NCBI GenBank assembly: GCA_016584305.1
Contig: JACEEZ010011927.1
Span: forward strand, 1 to 64,000
Source: Chionoecetes opilio
Taxonomy: Eukaryota; Arthropoda; Malacostraca; Decapoda; Majidae
Direction of reading: 5' to 3'
DNA: 64,000 nucleotides
Part shown: positions 47,792 to 59,102 of the stretch, piece after piece
Numbering within the stretch: the first letter of the stretch is position 1
How the letters are laid out: every line of letters starts with the position of its first letter
Made by a program: the position numbers and the translations under genes
The notes under the pieces: generated by a model
What the model was told of the DNA's origin: nothing
Databases searched by the model: none
The model's input: only the letters and a program-made list of their open reading frames with translations

Positions 47792-50334
47792 CACTGGTCA
47801 AAAAAAAAAAAAAAAAAGTTCTGGCATGGAATTTAAGAACAGTTTTAGACTAATTTGAGGGTGCTGAATTCAAATCTGATCTTATATTTTCTCTATCACA
47901 TCACGTTTTTGCGCTATAGGTATATATTCCATTTTCATGAATTTCAAGAAAAATTTATCCTTCTATTGAGTAGTGTAGCAAAAGGGCCGGATTATATGGT
48001 TTATTTTTAATTCAGTCTCCCAATAAACTGGAGAATATCTTCGTTTTCTTTGAACATGCATAACATTCCCATTCTTTATGATACGAAAGTAAACAAACAC
48101 ATTTCAACTTGCACAGCAATCGTCCGCAGGTAGTGTTTTATTATTGAATTTTACATTGAATTGAGTTATTTATTGTATTTCTCCTGTTGTTTCTTTTTTG
48201 TGAAACAATGCCTAAGGTGTAGGTGGTTGGGTAGCAAAATCAAGGAACAACTCAGGTAGCTAACAACTCTTTTTCTTTTATTTGTCCGCAGTTGGTGTTG
48301 CTGCTCTAACAATGGCCTCTACATCTCACAGAAGAAAGTGCTCAAATGATCCAAATATATTTTGCTACATCTGTGGAAGCTTTACTTTGAAGACTCAGAG
48401 GCGCAACATTACTGACTTTGTTAAGAGCGTGTATTTTGCGTACTTCAAAGTACCACTTGGAGACCAAGACAAGCATTGGGCTCCTCACAAAGTGTGCAAA
48501 ACCTGTGTTGAGACTTTGAGATCATGGTCTCAAGGAAAGAAGGCTAAACTTAAGTTTGGAGTGCCTGTGGTTTGGAGAGAACCAAGCAATCATTTAGATG
48601 ACTGCTATTTCTGCCTTGTCAATGTAAAAGGTTTCAATAAGAAAAACAAGAAATATTTGCAATACCCAAGTATCCCTTCAGCTATTCGACCAGTTACCCA
48701 TAGTGAAGAAGTACCTGTACCAATATTTACTGAGCTTCAAAAAAATGATGAAACAGATCTCTGCTCACCTGCTCCCACTGATGAAGAAGACACTACAGAT
48801 ATTTTTCAGCCATCTGATGAAGATTGTGACAAACCAATTCTGTTTACTCAGTCTGCTTTGAATGATTTGGTTAGAGATCTTTATCTACCAAAAGAGTCTG
48901 CTGAACTGTTGTCTTCAAGACTGCAAGAGAATCGAATGCTGAAACCCGGCACAGGTGTCTCATTTTATCGTAACAGGGAAGCAGAACTGCGTAAGTACTG
49001 TATTGGCTTGTCTATTGTACTGATGTAGAAGGGCTACTTCTTTTTATGGGACTGCTAGCATATGATTCAAGGGATTGGAGGCTTTTTATTGACAGTTCCA
49101 AAAGAAGTTTGAAATGTGTTCTGTTACACAATGGAAATAAGTATGGCTCTGTACCAATAGGTCATTCTGTAAAACTTAAAGAAGAATATAACAACATCAA
49201 GATTGTCCTAGAGAGGTTGCAATATCATGTTCATGGGTGGTTAATTTGTGTCGATTTGAAAATGGTTAACTTTCTTTTAGGTCAGCAAGGAGGGTACACA
49301 AAATACCCCTGTTTTCTGTGTTACTGGGACAGTAGAGCTACAGCAGAGCATTGGGTGAAAAAAGAATGGCCTCAGCGACAGAGTTTGGCATCTGGCGATA
49401 AGAATGTCATCAATGATCCTCTAGTGGATAGGAAGAAGATTGTCTTTCCTCCCTTGCACATAAAACTTGGATTGATGAAGCAGTTCGTCAAAGCTCTTGA
49501 TCACAGTGGAGAATGCTTCAGCTATATATGTTCAACTTTTCCTGGTCTTAGTGAAGAGAAGAAAAAGGCTGGAATATTTGATGGACCTCAAATAAGAACA
49601 CTAATGAGAGATCCAAATTTTATCACATCAATGAATGAGACAGAAGAAAGAGCTTGGAATGCATTTTGTAATGTGGTGAAGAATTTTCTAGAGAATAAGA
49701 AAGCAGACAACTATGAAGAGATTGTGGAAGAGCTACTAATGAGCCTGCGAGATCTTGGATGTAGAATGAGTATCAAGGTTCACTATTTACACAGCCATTT
49801 GGACAAGTTTCCGGAGAACCTTGGGGATGTGAGCGAGGAAACAAGGGGAGCGTTTTCATCAGGGACATTAAACAATGGAAGAACGGTATCAAGGCCGGTG
49901 GGACTCACATATGATGGCGGATTATTGCTGGAGCTTGATGAGAGACAACCCAGAAGCTGTACATCAGAGATCAGCCAAGAAAAAAAATTCACATAACTGC
50001 TACTTGCCATTGATCTGTGCACCATATATATGTATTGTTTATATTTTCTATTTCAATTCTGTCACTATATTTGATTTACTTGTACATGGACTTCGTAATC
50101 TTTGTAATTCCTTGATTAAGAATATACAAAATGTATTACTAAAAATCACGTGTTTTTATCTTGAAACCTTCGATATATAGGCTGATGAGTCATTTTCATC
50201 AAAAATTGAAAAATGCTATATCGCGAAATCCTGATGTGATAGACAAAAATTGAGTTCATATTCGTAATCAGCAGCCCAAATTCAGTTAGAATTTGTTTTA
50301 AAACCTTTTGCCAGAAATATCGTGTTGACCAGTG
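47792..50334 (+). mobile_element. CACTGG-ended DNA transposon, copy 1, 2.54 kb
   Basis: The left end CACTGGTCAA plus an A-run, then TTCTGGCATGGAATTTAAGA; the right end inverse CACTGGTCAACACGATATTT, then CTGGCAAAAGGTTTTAAAAC. Similarity continues for about 130 bp inward (CTATCACATCA at both ends). Flanks ATT and ATA fit a mutated 3-bp duplication. The right LTR of the host element is uninterrupted at the same place (near 51900), which proves an insertion. Confidence 0.8.
48312..50110 (+). pseudogene. Zn-finger protein of the CACTGG element, copy 1, nearly full length
   Basis: ATG at 48312 (MASTSHRRKCSND); an acceptor-like TTTGTCCGCAG just upstream hints at a 5' UTR intron. N-terminal zinc-binding block CYICGSFT ... 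DQDKHWAPHKVCKTCVETL, then VVWREPSNHLDDCYFC. After an acidic linker: LIRDLYLP-like LVRDLYLPKESAELL, YCTDVEGLLLFMG, DWRLFIDSSKRSLKCVLLHN, GWLICVDLKMVNFLLG, YPCFLCYWDSRA, FPPLHIKLGL, KAGIFDGPQIRTL, LGCRMSIKVHYLHSHLD, and RYQGRWDSHMMADYCWSLMR. The Asp in FIDSS and in CVDLK could be catalytic (inference). Frameshifts only near 49000 and 49840. About 590 codons. Long open frames suggest a fairly young copy. Confidence 0.78.
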
Positions 50335-50865
50335 ATATAATGATTAAAAACACTTCACAAAATACTCACAATACCCTCATATCAAGGGTTAGAAGGAGGA
50401 CTCACAAGCCTCCCACGGGCGACACAGCGGCCCCTAACACAACACGACACAGCGTGGAAATGTCAGGAGTGGAGGATGATGTGAGGTCACGACCTCTTTT
50501 ATATGGGTGACCTATCTAGCTGCGTGTGGCAATCCCTCGTCACACCATGCTTCCTACCAAAAAGGGGCGGAGTTACGCTCTGCCCCAGCCATCTTGACCA
50601 CCTCAAAACACGCGGGAGGTATGAATTTTCGTCACACCTTCCCTCGTCAAAATAGAAAATTCTCGTAGTGAGAATTTTCGTACCAAAAATAATAACTTGA
50701 CATTATACCACAACGACCTTATTTTACTCACTCTAAAGGTTCACTCCACATCTCACTAAATATAATCATCATCAATATACACTCATTAAGCAGCCCAAAA
50801 ATACTGATATTTCCATATGTGTCTCCCGCACCCAAACCAACCTTGCCCCAGCATGTACTGAAGCT

Positions 50866-51348
50866 CTATCTTAACCTCAGCACGCTCTCAAATGACCGGA
50901 AATATACCTCTATATTGTCTTCAGAGAACAAGGGCACCATTCGCAAATAGCGAGTAACATCAAACCTTTCTACCGCGTCACAGGCGGCGGCCCTTGATAA
51001 GCTCGGCTGCGCCTGAGCTTCTATACAGACTCGCTCTGCCTCTACTTTAGCCTGTTCAAGCCTAACCTTGGCGATCCCTAATTGAAGCTGCAACTCAATT
51101 ACACGTGGCTCAGGTGAAGCGGGGCGACTTCCCTCGCCCTCAGGGGTTGTGTTCGACCCCTCACCTTCAGGGTACAAGTTAGACATGATTCCTAGTACTA
51201 ATTCCGCCTTACTATCACTGACTTCACAATATACTCCTAAATACTGCCCAATAAGCCTCAGCTCATGCACACTGCGAGCCTCTAGCTCTCGCGCTCCGGG
51301 CCTGGCCCCACAGAAGCGCGCCACATCCTCATCACTCGTCACGTGCAT
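50866..51348 (-). CDS. Gag-like protein of the gag-only LTR element
   Basis: An ATG at 51348 (MHVTSDEDVARFCGARPG) starts a 160-codon open frame. It has RSVHELRLIGQYLGVYCEVS, a duplicated PEGEGS linker, a helical EQAKVEAERVCIEAQA segment likely to form a coiled coil, and FDVTRYLRMVPLFSEDNIEVYF, which is the opening of the capsid fold in one Gypsy gag lineage. It stops at 50866, before most of the capsid. The frame is intact although truncated, which may mean the short protein is tolerated or used. The 5' leader after the LTR reads TTGGCGACCTCGCC, a primer-site-like sequence. Confidence 0.6.
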   Translation of the reverse strand: MHVTSDEDVARFCGARPGARELEARSVHELRLIGQYLGVYCEVSDSKAELVLGIMSNLYPEGEGSNTTPEGEGSRPASPEPRVIELQLQLGIAKVRLEQAKVEAERVCIEAQAQPSLSRAAACDAVERFDVTRYLRMVPLFSEDNIEVYFRSFESVLRLR

Positions 51349-51434
51349 TATTACACTCAGAAACAAAAATAAAGGGAGAGTAAGATCTGGCAACGCCTTT
51401 ACACTAGGTATCCTGGCGAGGTCGCCAATTAATA

Positions 51435-52205
51435 TGTCACGGTTGGTAACACGAGGTCGCCACCCCAGGCCATGCCCCATGGACACGTGGGCCTAGTTAA
51501 GTAATTCAGGATATTCAAAACAAGATCAACATATGAAATCCTTATATAATTAACACTTAACTATAATTACTCTTTACAACAAATAAACACTGAACACTCG
51601 TCAATGAAGATTCACAGATAAGATACCACGCGCAGCGTTGCCAAAATCCACTCTCATTTTCCCTCTCTCTCTCTATCCTCCAGCCTCTAACACAGCATAA
51701 CAAAGAGCGCTTCTACTGAGCCTCTACACACCATAACAAAGAGCGCTTCTACTGAGCCTCTACACATAACACAGAACGCTTCTACTGAGCGTTACCATCA
51801 CAATCACCTTAGAGCGCCTCTACTGAGCCTCATCTTAGCCACACACAATACTTCCCTCCTACTCTCACTTCCCGTAAATACAGCCAACCCGACATCCGTG
51901 AACTAATAATGATGAAAAACACTTCACAAGATACTCACAATACCCTCATATCAAGGGTTAGAAGGAGGACTCACAAGTCTCCCACGGGCGACACAGCGGC
52001 CCCTAACACAACACGACACAGCGTGGAAATGTCAGGAGTGGAGGATGATGCGAGGTCACGACCTCTTTTATATAGGTGACCTATCTAGCTGCGTGTGGCA
52101 ACCCCTCGTCACACCATGCTTCCTACCAAAAAGAGGCGGAGCTACGCTCTGCCCCAGCCATCTTGACCACCTCAAAACACGCGGGAGATATGAATTTTCG
52201 TCACA
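51435..52205 (-). repeat. Intact LTR (5' LTR on the minus strand)
   Basis: 771 bp, the uninterrupted reference for the left LTR. Contains the AGAGCGCTTC minisatellite. Confidence 0.88.
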
Positions 52206-55200
52206 ATAGTCCTTGAACGTCATAAACTAATGTGGTGTAATACTGTGAACAGTGACAGCTCCGTCTAGATCTTAGCATCAAAATGACCTGGCGGATCAGT
52301 CTGGTCAGTGATGTTGAGACAGTGAAGGAGTTGGATTTTCTGCCCTTGGTGAATCTTGCCATGATCTGACAGAGAAGGGGATACAACTGGTTCTCATGGG
52401 AGAAGAAGACACCGGGGTCTCCGTCACGTCGTTGATTGTCTATGTACAACCTTCCAAACAGGGAAAGGTAATTTCGCAAGTCTGCAAGCTTGAAATTCTT
52501 TGGATTCTTTTTCTTTTCTGATGTCCGGAACAATGTCATGGAGTTCTTCTTGATTGCATCAGTGATTGACTTTATTATGTCTTCAATGACATCCTGTCTG
52601 AACTTTTCGTACTGCTTCTTGCCTAGGTCTTCTATTTGAACTACTCTTTCAATCACAGCCTTATTTACTATGGTATGCGAGTTAAATACCATAAGTTCAG
52701 GGCATGTCTCATGAAATGGATTTCCGAAGTCCTCTATAGTAGCAAAACATATTATGACCTGGTGTTGGAAGGTCATTTGGGCACAAACACTTCATGTTGG
52801 TGTAGATAGCTTGTATCACTTTCTTCAGGCGAGATGAACAATTTTTTGAATTCATCAAGTAACCTTCGCTGCTCAGGGCCTGAGACCAACCACCTTTGCA
52901 GAGCTGCAGGGTTTTCTGTTATTCCTATTACACCACATTTGCCCTTCACTTTACAGTTCTCTTGTTCATGTACCTGATCTAAAGGAATTCTTGAGAACCT
53001 CTTCTTATTTTTTGATGCCATACAATTATTCGCTAACTCTTGTTTAATGTTTTCTGGAGGAGACCTCATATCTCTCAAGTGTACACTGACCCATCGGCGA
53101 TAGTTTAAATGGTCCAATGCAAGGAACAAGAACATCAGACTTTCTAGGCACTCCACAATGATTGAAGTTTCCCTCTCTGTGAGCACGGATGAACATGAGT
53201 ATAAGAAGCTCTGTTCTACGGACTATATCCCAGAGGTTAAATGTTGGACTTTGTTTGATCATCTGCTCTCTCCATTCTGCTGTATCCCCTTGATGAGATG
53301 ATGTGTCTCTCCTTTCATAGGCGTTTTGCATCAGTTTTGACAGAGCCAACACTGACACCTGATGAATATGACGAGTCCAAGTTATATGTGATGCCTTTAA
53401 GAAAGACTCAGCTGTGCCAGATGATGCAACACCCGATTTTGATAGTGCTTCTGTCCATCCTGAACCCTCCATAATATTGCCGAGAGCATTCCACAAACCT
53501 TTTTCTAGATGGAGACCACCAAACATTATGATAAGTTTATCATCTTCATATATCTCGGGCCATTTTCATTGGATAGTCCTACAAACTGCAAGGATTGGAC
53601 AGTCACAGTCCATTACTGGAATCTGGCCAGGGTTGAGGTGATTGGTGATCTGAATTATCTGGTTGATACCATACATGACTATAGCTGGAGAATCTGCTTT
53701 TTCTGTAAACAATGGGAGCATCGCAGTTATTGCTGGAGTTGGAGGTTCTGCAGTCTGAGTAGAAGCATGATAGGAAATTATAGGGAATATGGATGATAGG
53801 GAAGCCCAGGAAATTGGTTGACCTTTCTTGAGAGACTCATCTGGAAGAAATTCAGGAACTTGTTGGATCCACTGATCTTCGACTTGTATTTCATGAGCAA
53901 CATATCCAGTGACTTCTGAAATGGTTCTATCAGGAAGACTTGATATTGGTGATATTGCTAGAGTAGCAGGAACAACACTGTACGCTTCAGGAACGGAGCC
54001 ATTCCTTATATTACTACTGCTGCAGAGTGAGGCAATATCACGAGATATGCCAGGCGAGTTGGGAGATGGAAACTGGATGATACTTATTCCTGATCCATGA
54101 AATGAACTATGGGCAGTAGTTGAGGAAGGATTGTGATCTATGTTATCAAGGGCACCTACGGTGAAAAAAAATTCTTCAAGTTTGGGTGGTCACACTACAT
54201 TTTCTACATCGAAGAGTTTACACATTTTCAGATTTATCTCCGACTCTAGCTCAATGACACGATCATATGTTATGCTAATGCCTAACAACGCTAGCTGTTC
54301 TATGAGAGTTTTGCTCCTTGTTTGGGCATGGACGTTTAATCCAATGTTCACTGGTAATGGAGGCTCTATTTCTAGGTTTGACGCATCTTGGTAATACCAG
54401 ATGTTTTGACACTTTTTCTTGCTATTGTGTGAAATTAGCTGTAAGACAGTAGGACATGGTTGTGAGAGAAGGCAACACTTTCCTTGATATTTGAGCCATA
54501 CATAATCATTGAGGTCAGTAGTTTGAGGCTAGGGCTTACAGACAACTATTGGCAATTAGGAGTGAATGAACCAGATAATCTACTGCTGAGCTGAAACATT
54601 TCAACGCGACATATTTTAGCAGCTTTCATCAAGATCAATGCCTCTTCATCATTTCTATGAATCTCTGCATCTTTCAGCCTTTCCTGCATACCATCTGGAA
54701 AGATTAAATGAATGTTTTTTCCATCAAACTGTTCTGTTTTTCTCAGTCTGTAAATGCATCCATTATCTTTTCTTTTAAACGAGTCTTGTTTACAAAAATG
54801 TTTTCCCCTAATTGTTCAAGGCGGCTCTCATATAGCTGACGGACTATTGACAATTTGAAATTGTAGTTCCCCTCTTCAAGTGAATTTCGTAAGTTCATTA
54901 CTAACTCGGCAAATGCGCGGGCCTTTGCTTTTTCGCTGTCTTCATTGGGCATTCCATTATTTTGCCTCAGATAGGAACGGTAACGATTTATGTACTTGGT
55001 CAGACATACTACAAGATATTTTGCTTAAATCGCCACAATGTCTCAACCAGAAATCTTGGCCATCATAGCTGTATCTTGTATTTCCTCGGCTATTTCTCTT
55101 AGGAATCTCTCTGCAGATAATATTGAATAAGCATGGAGTTTGTACAACGGGTTCTCACTTACACAGAAGATACATAAATTCATATTTTGTTTTGTAGACT

Positions 55201-55519
55201 GCCGTTTTGACCTCCTGGTCTCCTCTTCACTCTCTTGTAGTCTCCTCTTTTTGCTCTTCTGTCGGTCTAACTTCGAATTGTTAAATGTTTGGGGACAGCT
55301 TCGATGCCAGCATGCTTTGGATCTTATCAAGATTTCAGTAGTGACTTCACAGGGAATGTATATCTTCACTGGAAAGGCATCCAGTTCCTAAAACTCAGCA
55401 ACATTACTCAAGAAGTTGTTGTAAACTGGGATGGGATCATGGGAAGTATGGTTCCGTCGGCATGAACGTACTTCTTTTGTGCTTAGCTGACAGAAAAAAC
55501 ACTTGTCCCAATCCATTAT

Positions 55520-56170
55520 CAGTCATTTCCTGAAAAAAAAGTAATATTAATATTAATGTTTTCATCATAAAACAATAATATACTAGTCTTATGATAATCT
55601 GGTGGCTTAAGGTGGCTATGTTGTTGCTCAGTGTTTCGCAAAATGATACAACGTCGTCAATTGAGACGTCACTCCTAAAAACGACGTCACAACTAACGAC
55701 GTCATAATTTCAATTGGAGCAATACATTTTTTACAATGGGAGACCCTATTGATTTATTATACAAAGGTTAGTACTTTTGTCCAGAGTGTCCCCAAAATAC
55801 CCCAATTACATTGGAATGTCCAGTACTTGTTATGTGAGCCTTGAGTGGAAAAGCTAATAGTGTTATAGTTTTGTAATGTATAGTCAGGTTCATATAGAAA
55901 ACTCTCATTACATTTTAGTGTATATATTATCACAGCATACATATTTCGCATTTGTTCACCGTAACGTATAAGTACAGCCGTATGGAATATTCAAGAGTAA
56001 CTGTCACTTGTGCTCACACATCTTCACATTACCCCAACCACAGCGCTTCTGTCTCTCCTCTCCCTTCTCCCATCGTCAGCAGATCCGGATGCGGCGAGGA
56101 ATGTGATGTAGTCGTCACGTGTGTACAGAGATGGTTGGCAGCCAGGGATATAATCTGTCTTTCAATAAGT
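55520..56170. other. 5' flank of copy E/F; no gene
   Basis: The cluster of GACGTC words (CGTCGTCAATTGAGACGTCA and nearby, 55650-55710) is the only local structure. It could belong to the terminus of the nuclease element, but no inverse partner was found near 45.7-46.0 kb. Confidence 0.4.
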
Positions 56171-56251
56171 TTTAATATCTTAACATTGTAAATGTAAGTG
56201 AGTAATATGGTAATTTATTAAACATATTATTTAATTATATATGTTATAAGG

Positions 56252-56345
<94 letters not shown>

Positions 56346-56356
56346 TATATATATAT

Positions 56357-56388
<32 letters not shown>

Positions 56389-56540
56389 ATATATATATTA
56401 TATATATAAGATAATATGGATGAATGAAACCATGTCAATGGCAACTATTACATGGGGGAAGTAAAACGCATCGTTACCCCCTTAGTTTTTGCACTATGTT
56501 ACAAGGTAATCCTACTTAGCCAGTGTGCTACCATAACATT
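56171..56540. repeat. Microsatellite-bearing dispersed repeat, copy 1
   Basis: GTAAATGTAAGTGAGTAATA on the left and GTTACCCCCTTAGTTTTTGC then CCAGTGTGCTACCATAACA on the right flank an (AT)n core (56250-56410). The same flanks recur at 57905-58135 around a short GATA-type core. Confidence 0.85.
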
Positions 56541-57424
56541 GCTCGGTCACTTACCCAGGCGCAACCTCCCGTTGTCCTATAGGAATGTAGTGTACCTAAT
56601 CTTGTCACAATATTGTGTACGTGAGGAGCTGCATTGCGGTTAAAATTTACCATATGATTTGTATACATAAATAAGGCTTTCCTAAATGCACAAAAAGGAG
56701 GATTCACTATCACAATACTAAAGAAAATGGGAGCAATGATATAATGAAATTACACAGAAGGATTGAGATATAAATGTAGGGAGTCTTGTTCAGCAGACTT
56801 CAATTCCGAGATATATGAAAAGGTACATTTGGAAAGAGTGTTAATTACATATTTAATATTTGAAAAATTTACTTTATTTAAAGTGTCAATATGAAAGATA
56901 CGCGCAGAAAAATTTGATACAAACCCTTCATGACGTTTTCAGGGAAAGTTCGCAATTTGTCAGAGCGCAGATTACAATTATTAAGAACTGCGAAGTGACC
57001 GGAAACCTGATGTACTGAACCTTCAGGACATACTACAAACTCATAGTAAGTTTCCGTAAAGAAGTTATAGTGATGTCCGGAAAAACTAATCTGAAAAATA
57101 GTTTAGGTAGCATATGATTATAAGGATGCCAAGATATGGCCTTTCAAGCATCTTCCCGAGTGATTTATTACTTATAGAATGTGTTTTGTTAGTGGCAAGT
57201 CGCGTAGCATCGCACTGTTTCACGAAATCTACTAAGCATTAATCAGGTTTATAGCACTGGTCCGTTACTAACTAACGTATAACCACATTAAATATAACCC
57301 ACAGTAACCGCACTACGTCGGTTACTGTGTATCATTTCCAGTGTATTTAACCACGGTGTTAATATGTCAAAGTTATTACCATATTTGCTTAATCCACAAA
57401 TTTATGAGCTAATTTTGAATTCCT
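56541..57424. other. No gene seen
   Basis: AT-rich. It may be the region downstream of the integrase gene at 57.4 kb (minus strand), but no LTR was identified. Confidence 0.35.
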
Positions 57425-57910
57425 TACCGGGACACGAACCATCACTGAATCGCCAACTTGCAATTGAACAGGAGAAGAACGCATGTGTTGTTGTGCAGTC
57501 ATATAATTTTTAAAAGCTATTAGAATTTCTCTTACATCTTTTTGGATGTCTGAGAAAACCTTAAGTTGACTCTTAGTATAATCATCAACATTGTATAAAG
57601 GTTTATGAGGACTACTTAGCAGGTCTAACAGGAGCCTCTTCTCTACTCCATGGATTATAACGAGGGGATTGTCCAGTAGATTCCAAATTTCTGTCGTTTA
57701 TGCTTGCAGCAGCATGAAGTAACCAATCCTACCAACTATCAAACAAGCCACCAACAACCGGGCGCAAGACATCTAAGCTTTTCCTGTTTGTGCGTTCAAC
57801 TAGGCCGTTACTTGCGGGATGATAAGTCATCGTGAATGTTTGGTTAATATCAAAATCCTCACAAATTTTATTCAAAAGTGCATTGCGGAACTCCGCCGCG
57901 TTGTCAATCT
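57425..57910 (-). pseudogene. Ty3/Gypsy integrase C-terminal fragment
   Basis: From 57910: KIDNAAEFRNALLNKICEDF (Asp of the DDE triad), TYHPASNGLVERTNRKSLD (Glu), and HAAASINDR. In another frame follow NPLVIIHGVEKRLLLDLL, VFSDIQKDVREIL and QLQVGDSVMVRVP, the usual C-terminal binding region. One stop and one frameshift. The fragment is cut at 57910 exactly where the microsatellite-bearing repeat begins. Confidence 0.82.
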
Positions 57911-58135
57911 TATAACATGGTAAATGTTAAGTGAGTAATATTGTAATATATTAAAAAATATTTGTTAATTATATGTGTTATAATTAGATAGATGAGATAG
58001 ATGGATGAATGAAACCATATCAATGACCATTGATCATGACAATATATCAGGGGGATGTACAACTTACCGTTACCCCTTTAGTTTTTACATGACTTTAAAG
58101 GGAAATCCTACCTATCCAGTGTGCTACCATAACAC
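57905..58135. repeat. Microsatellite-bearing dispersed repeat, copy 2
   Basis: Same orientation as 56171-56540, with AGATAGATGAGATAG in place of the AT core. It runs into a CA tract on its right. Confidence 0.85.
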
Positions 58136-58144
58136 ACGCAAACA

Positions 58145-58187
<43 letters not shown>

Positions 58188-58257
58188 ACACACACACACG
58201 CATACATACACACACATACCACACGCACACACGCACACACACAACAGTGCACACACA

Positions 58258-58289
<32 letters not shown>

Positions 58290-58419
58290 TACACACACAC
58301 ACACACACATCACACACACTGTGTGTGTGGTGTGTGCACTGTTGTGTGTGTGCGTGTGTTTGTGTGTATGTGTGTGTGTGTAACACACGCACACCATACG
58401 CACAATACACACGCACACG

Positions 58420-58510
<91 letters not shown>

Positions 58511-58512
58511 CA
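58134..58512. repeat. (CA)n-(TG)n-(CA)n microsatellite
   Basis: CA repeats, a central TG block (58318-58380), then CA again; an imperfect palindrome able to form a hairpin. The His-Thr and Cys-Val ORFs are artefacts. Confidence 0.95.
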
Positions 58513-58599
58513 CACAATTCCCCGTGGGACACAACAGTGAATTGGTGTGGCATATGTCGTGTATAGGTACTACTCCAGCTCAACTCTCATAACTTTGTG

Positions 58600-58680
58600 T
58601 TGACAAAGCGGGAGGTTACTGTTCCCCATGAGCAAAATCATGATATGTGTGGCTTGTAAGGTGACAGCCTTACACATCGA
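58600..58680 (+). repeat. Dispersed repeat 3, copy 3 (partial)
   Basis: GGGAGGTTACTGTTCCCC then ATGAGCAAAATCATG correspond to the central block of repeat 3. It is preceded by a CA tract. Confidence 0.45.
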
Positions 58681-59007
58681 TTTCATTTGTGGCTGAAATG
58701 CAACACATCCCATTCATGAGTAATTGAGTATGTTCAACGAAGACCACCACCACGAGAGTATTTGTGACAAACTGAAGACTGCCTGCATTCAGGACACAAC
58801 TATATAGGGCAAGATAAGGTACAGAGGAGAGAGCGACTGTAATCTACACACAGTAGAAGGTAGATAGACTGAAGGTGATGGGAGAAGGTCGAGTTGTATA
58901 TGATGGCAAGGACTTTAGTTAGTATAAGGTTCTATGATTGCTAAGCTTTTTCCGTAAAAGTAATACCCGGCGATTCCGAGTCCACCGCGTTTTCAAAACA
59001 ATAGGTG

Positions 59008-59010
<3 letters not shown>
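58681..59010. other. No feature seen
   Basis: Mixed-composition spacer without motifs. Confidence 0.3.
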
Positions 59011-59100
<90 letters not shown>

Positions 59101-59102
59101 TG
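59011..59102. repeat. (CA)n microsatellite
   Basis: CA units with one ATATA break. Confidence 0.95.

Larger units (their letters stand above)
47326..52205 (-). mobile_element. LTR retrotransposon, gag only, with ATAG target duplication
   Basis: LTRs of about 770 bp: 51435-52205 intact, and 47326-50636 carrying a transposon. Minus-strand ends TGTGACGAAAA and CCGTGACA. ATAG flanks the whole unit (47322-47325 and 52206-52209). The internal part is only 798 bp with one gag-like ORF; no protease, RT or integrase is present. It interrupts the nuclease gene between motifs 1 and 2. Confidence 0.88.
45985..55516 (-). pseudogene. XPG/PIN-like nuclease element gene, copy E/F, most complete, split by nested transposons
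   Basis: Start ATG at 55516 (MDWDKCFFCQLS). N-terminal Cys-rich part: CFFC, CWHRSC, NLCIFC. Middle part: AVDNI/DNIDHNPSSTTAHSSFHG (54150), ISWASLSSIFP, LNPGQIPVMDCD, IMFGGLHLEKGLWNALGN, EGSGWTEALSKSGVASSGTA, HITWTRHIHQVS, HLNYRRWVSVHLRDM, TENPAALQRWLVSGPE and LFGRLYIDNQRRDGD. Motif 1 LDGAVTV lies at about 52240; the LTR element 47326-52205 follows. Resuming at 47325: NDIVWDTYYKTTS (motif 2), QEEADTRLVVH (motif 3), VRTVDTDIIVILIG (motif 4), AYSGCDTTSSFY (motif 5), an intron-like gap, DALVQHIKRAVYQCG and a Cys tail ending LCGCSC. Without inserts about 1,480 codons. Several stops and frameshifts make it inactive. Confidence 0.8.

Noticed and set aside
47320..52210. GTGAC as target duplication of the gag-only LTR element
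   Set aside because: GTGAC belongs to the LTR ends themselves; ATAG outside TGTCAC...GTCACA fits both flanks and the reading frame better.
45667..56170. Terminal inverted repeats of the E/F nuclease element
   Set aside because: I compared the flanks of the gene by eye and found no convincing inverse pair, so no element ends are claimed for this copy.
58005..58592. 195-codon His-Thr ORF and the Cys-Val ORFs opposite it
   Set aside because: Translation of CA/TG repeats.
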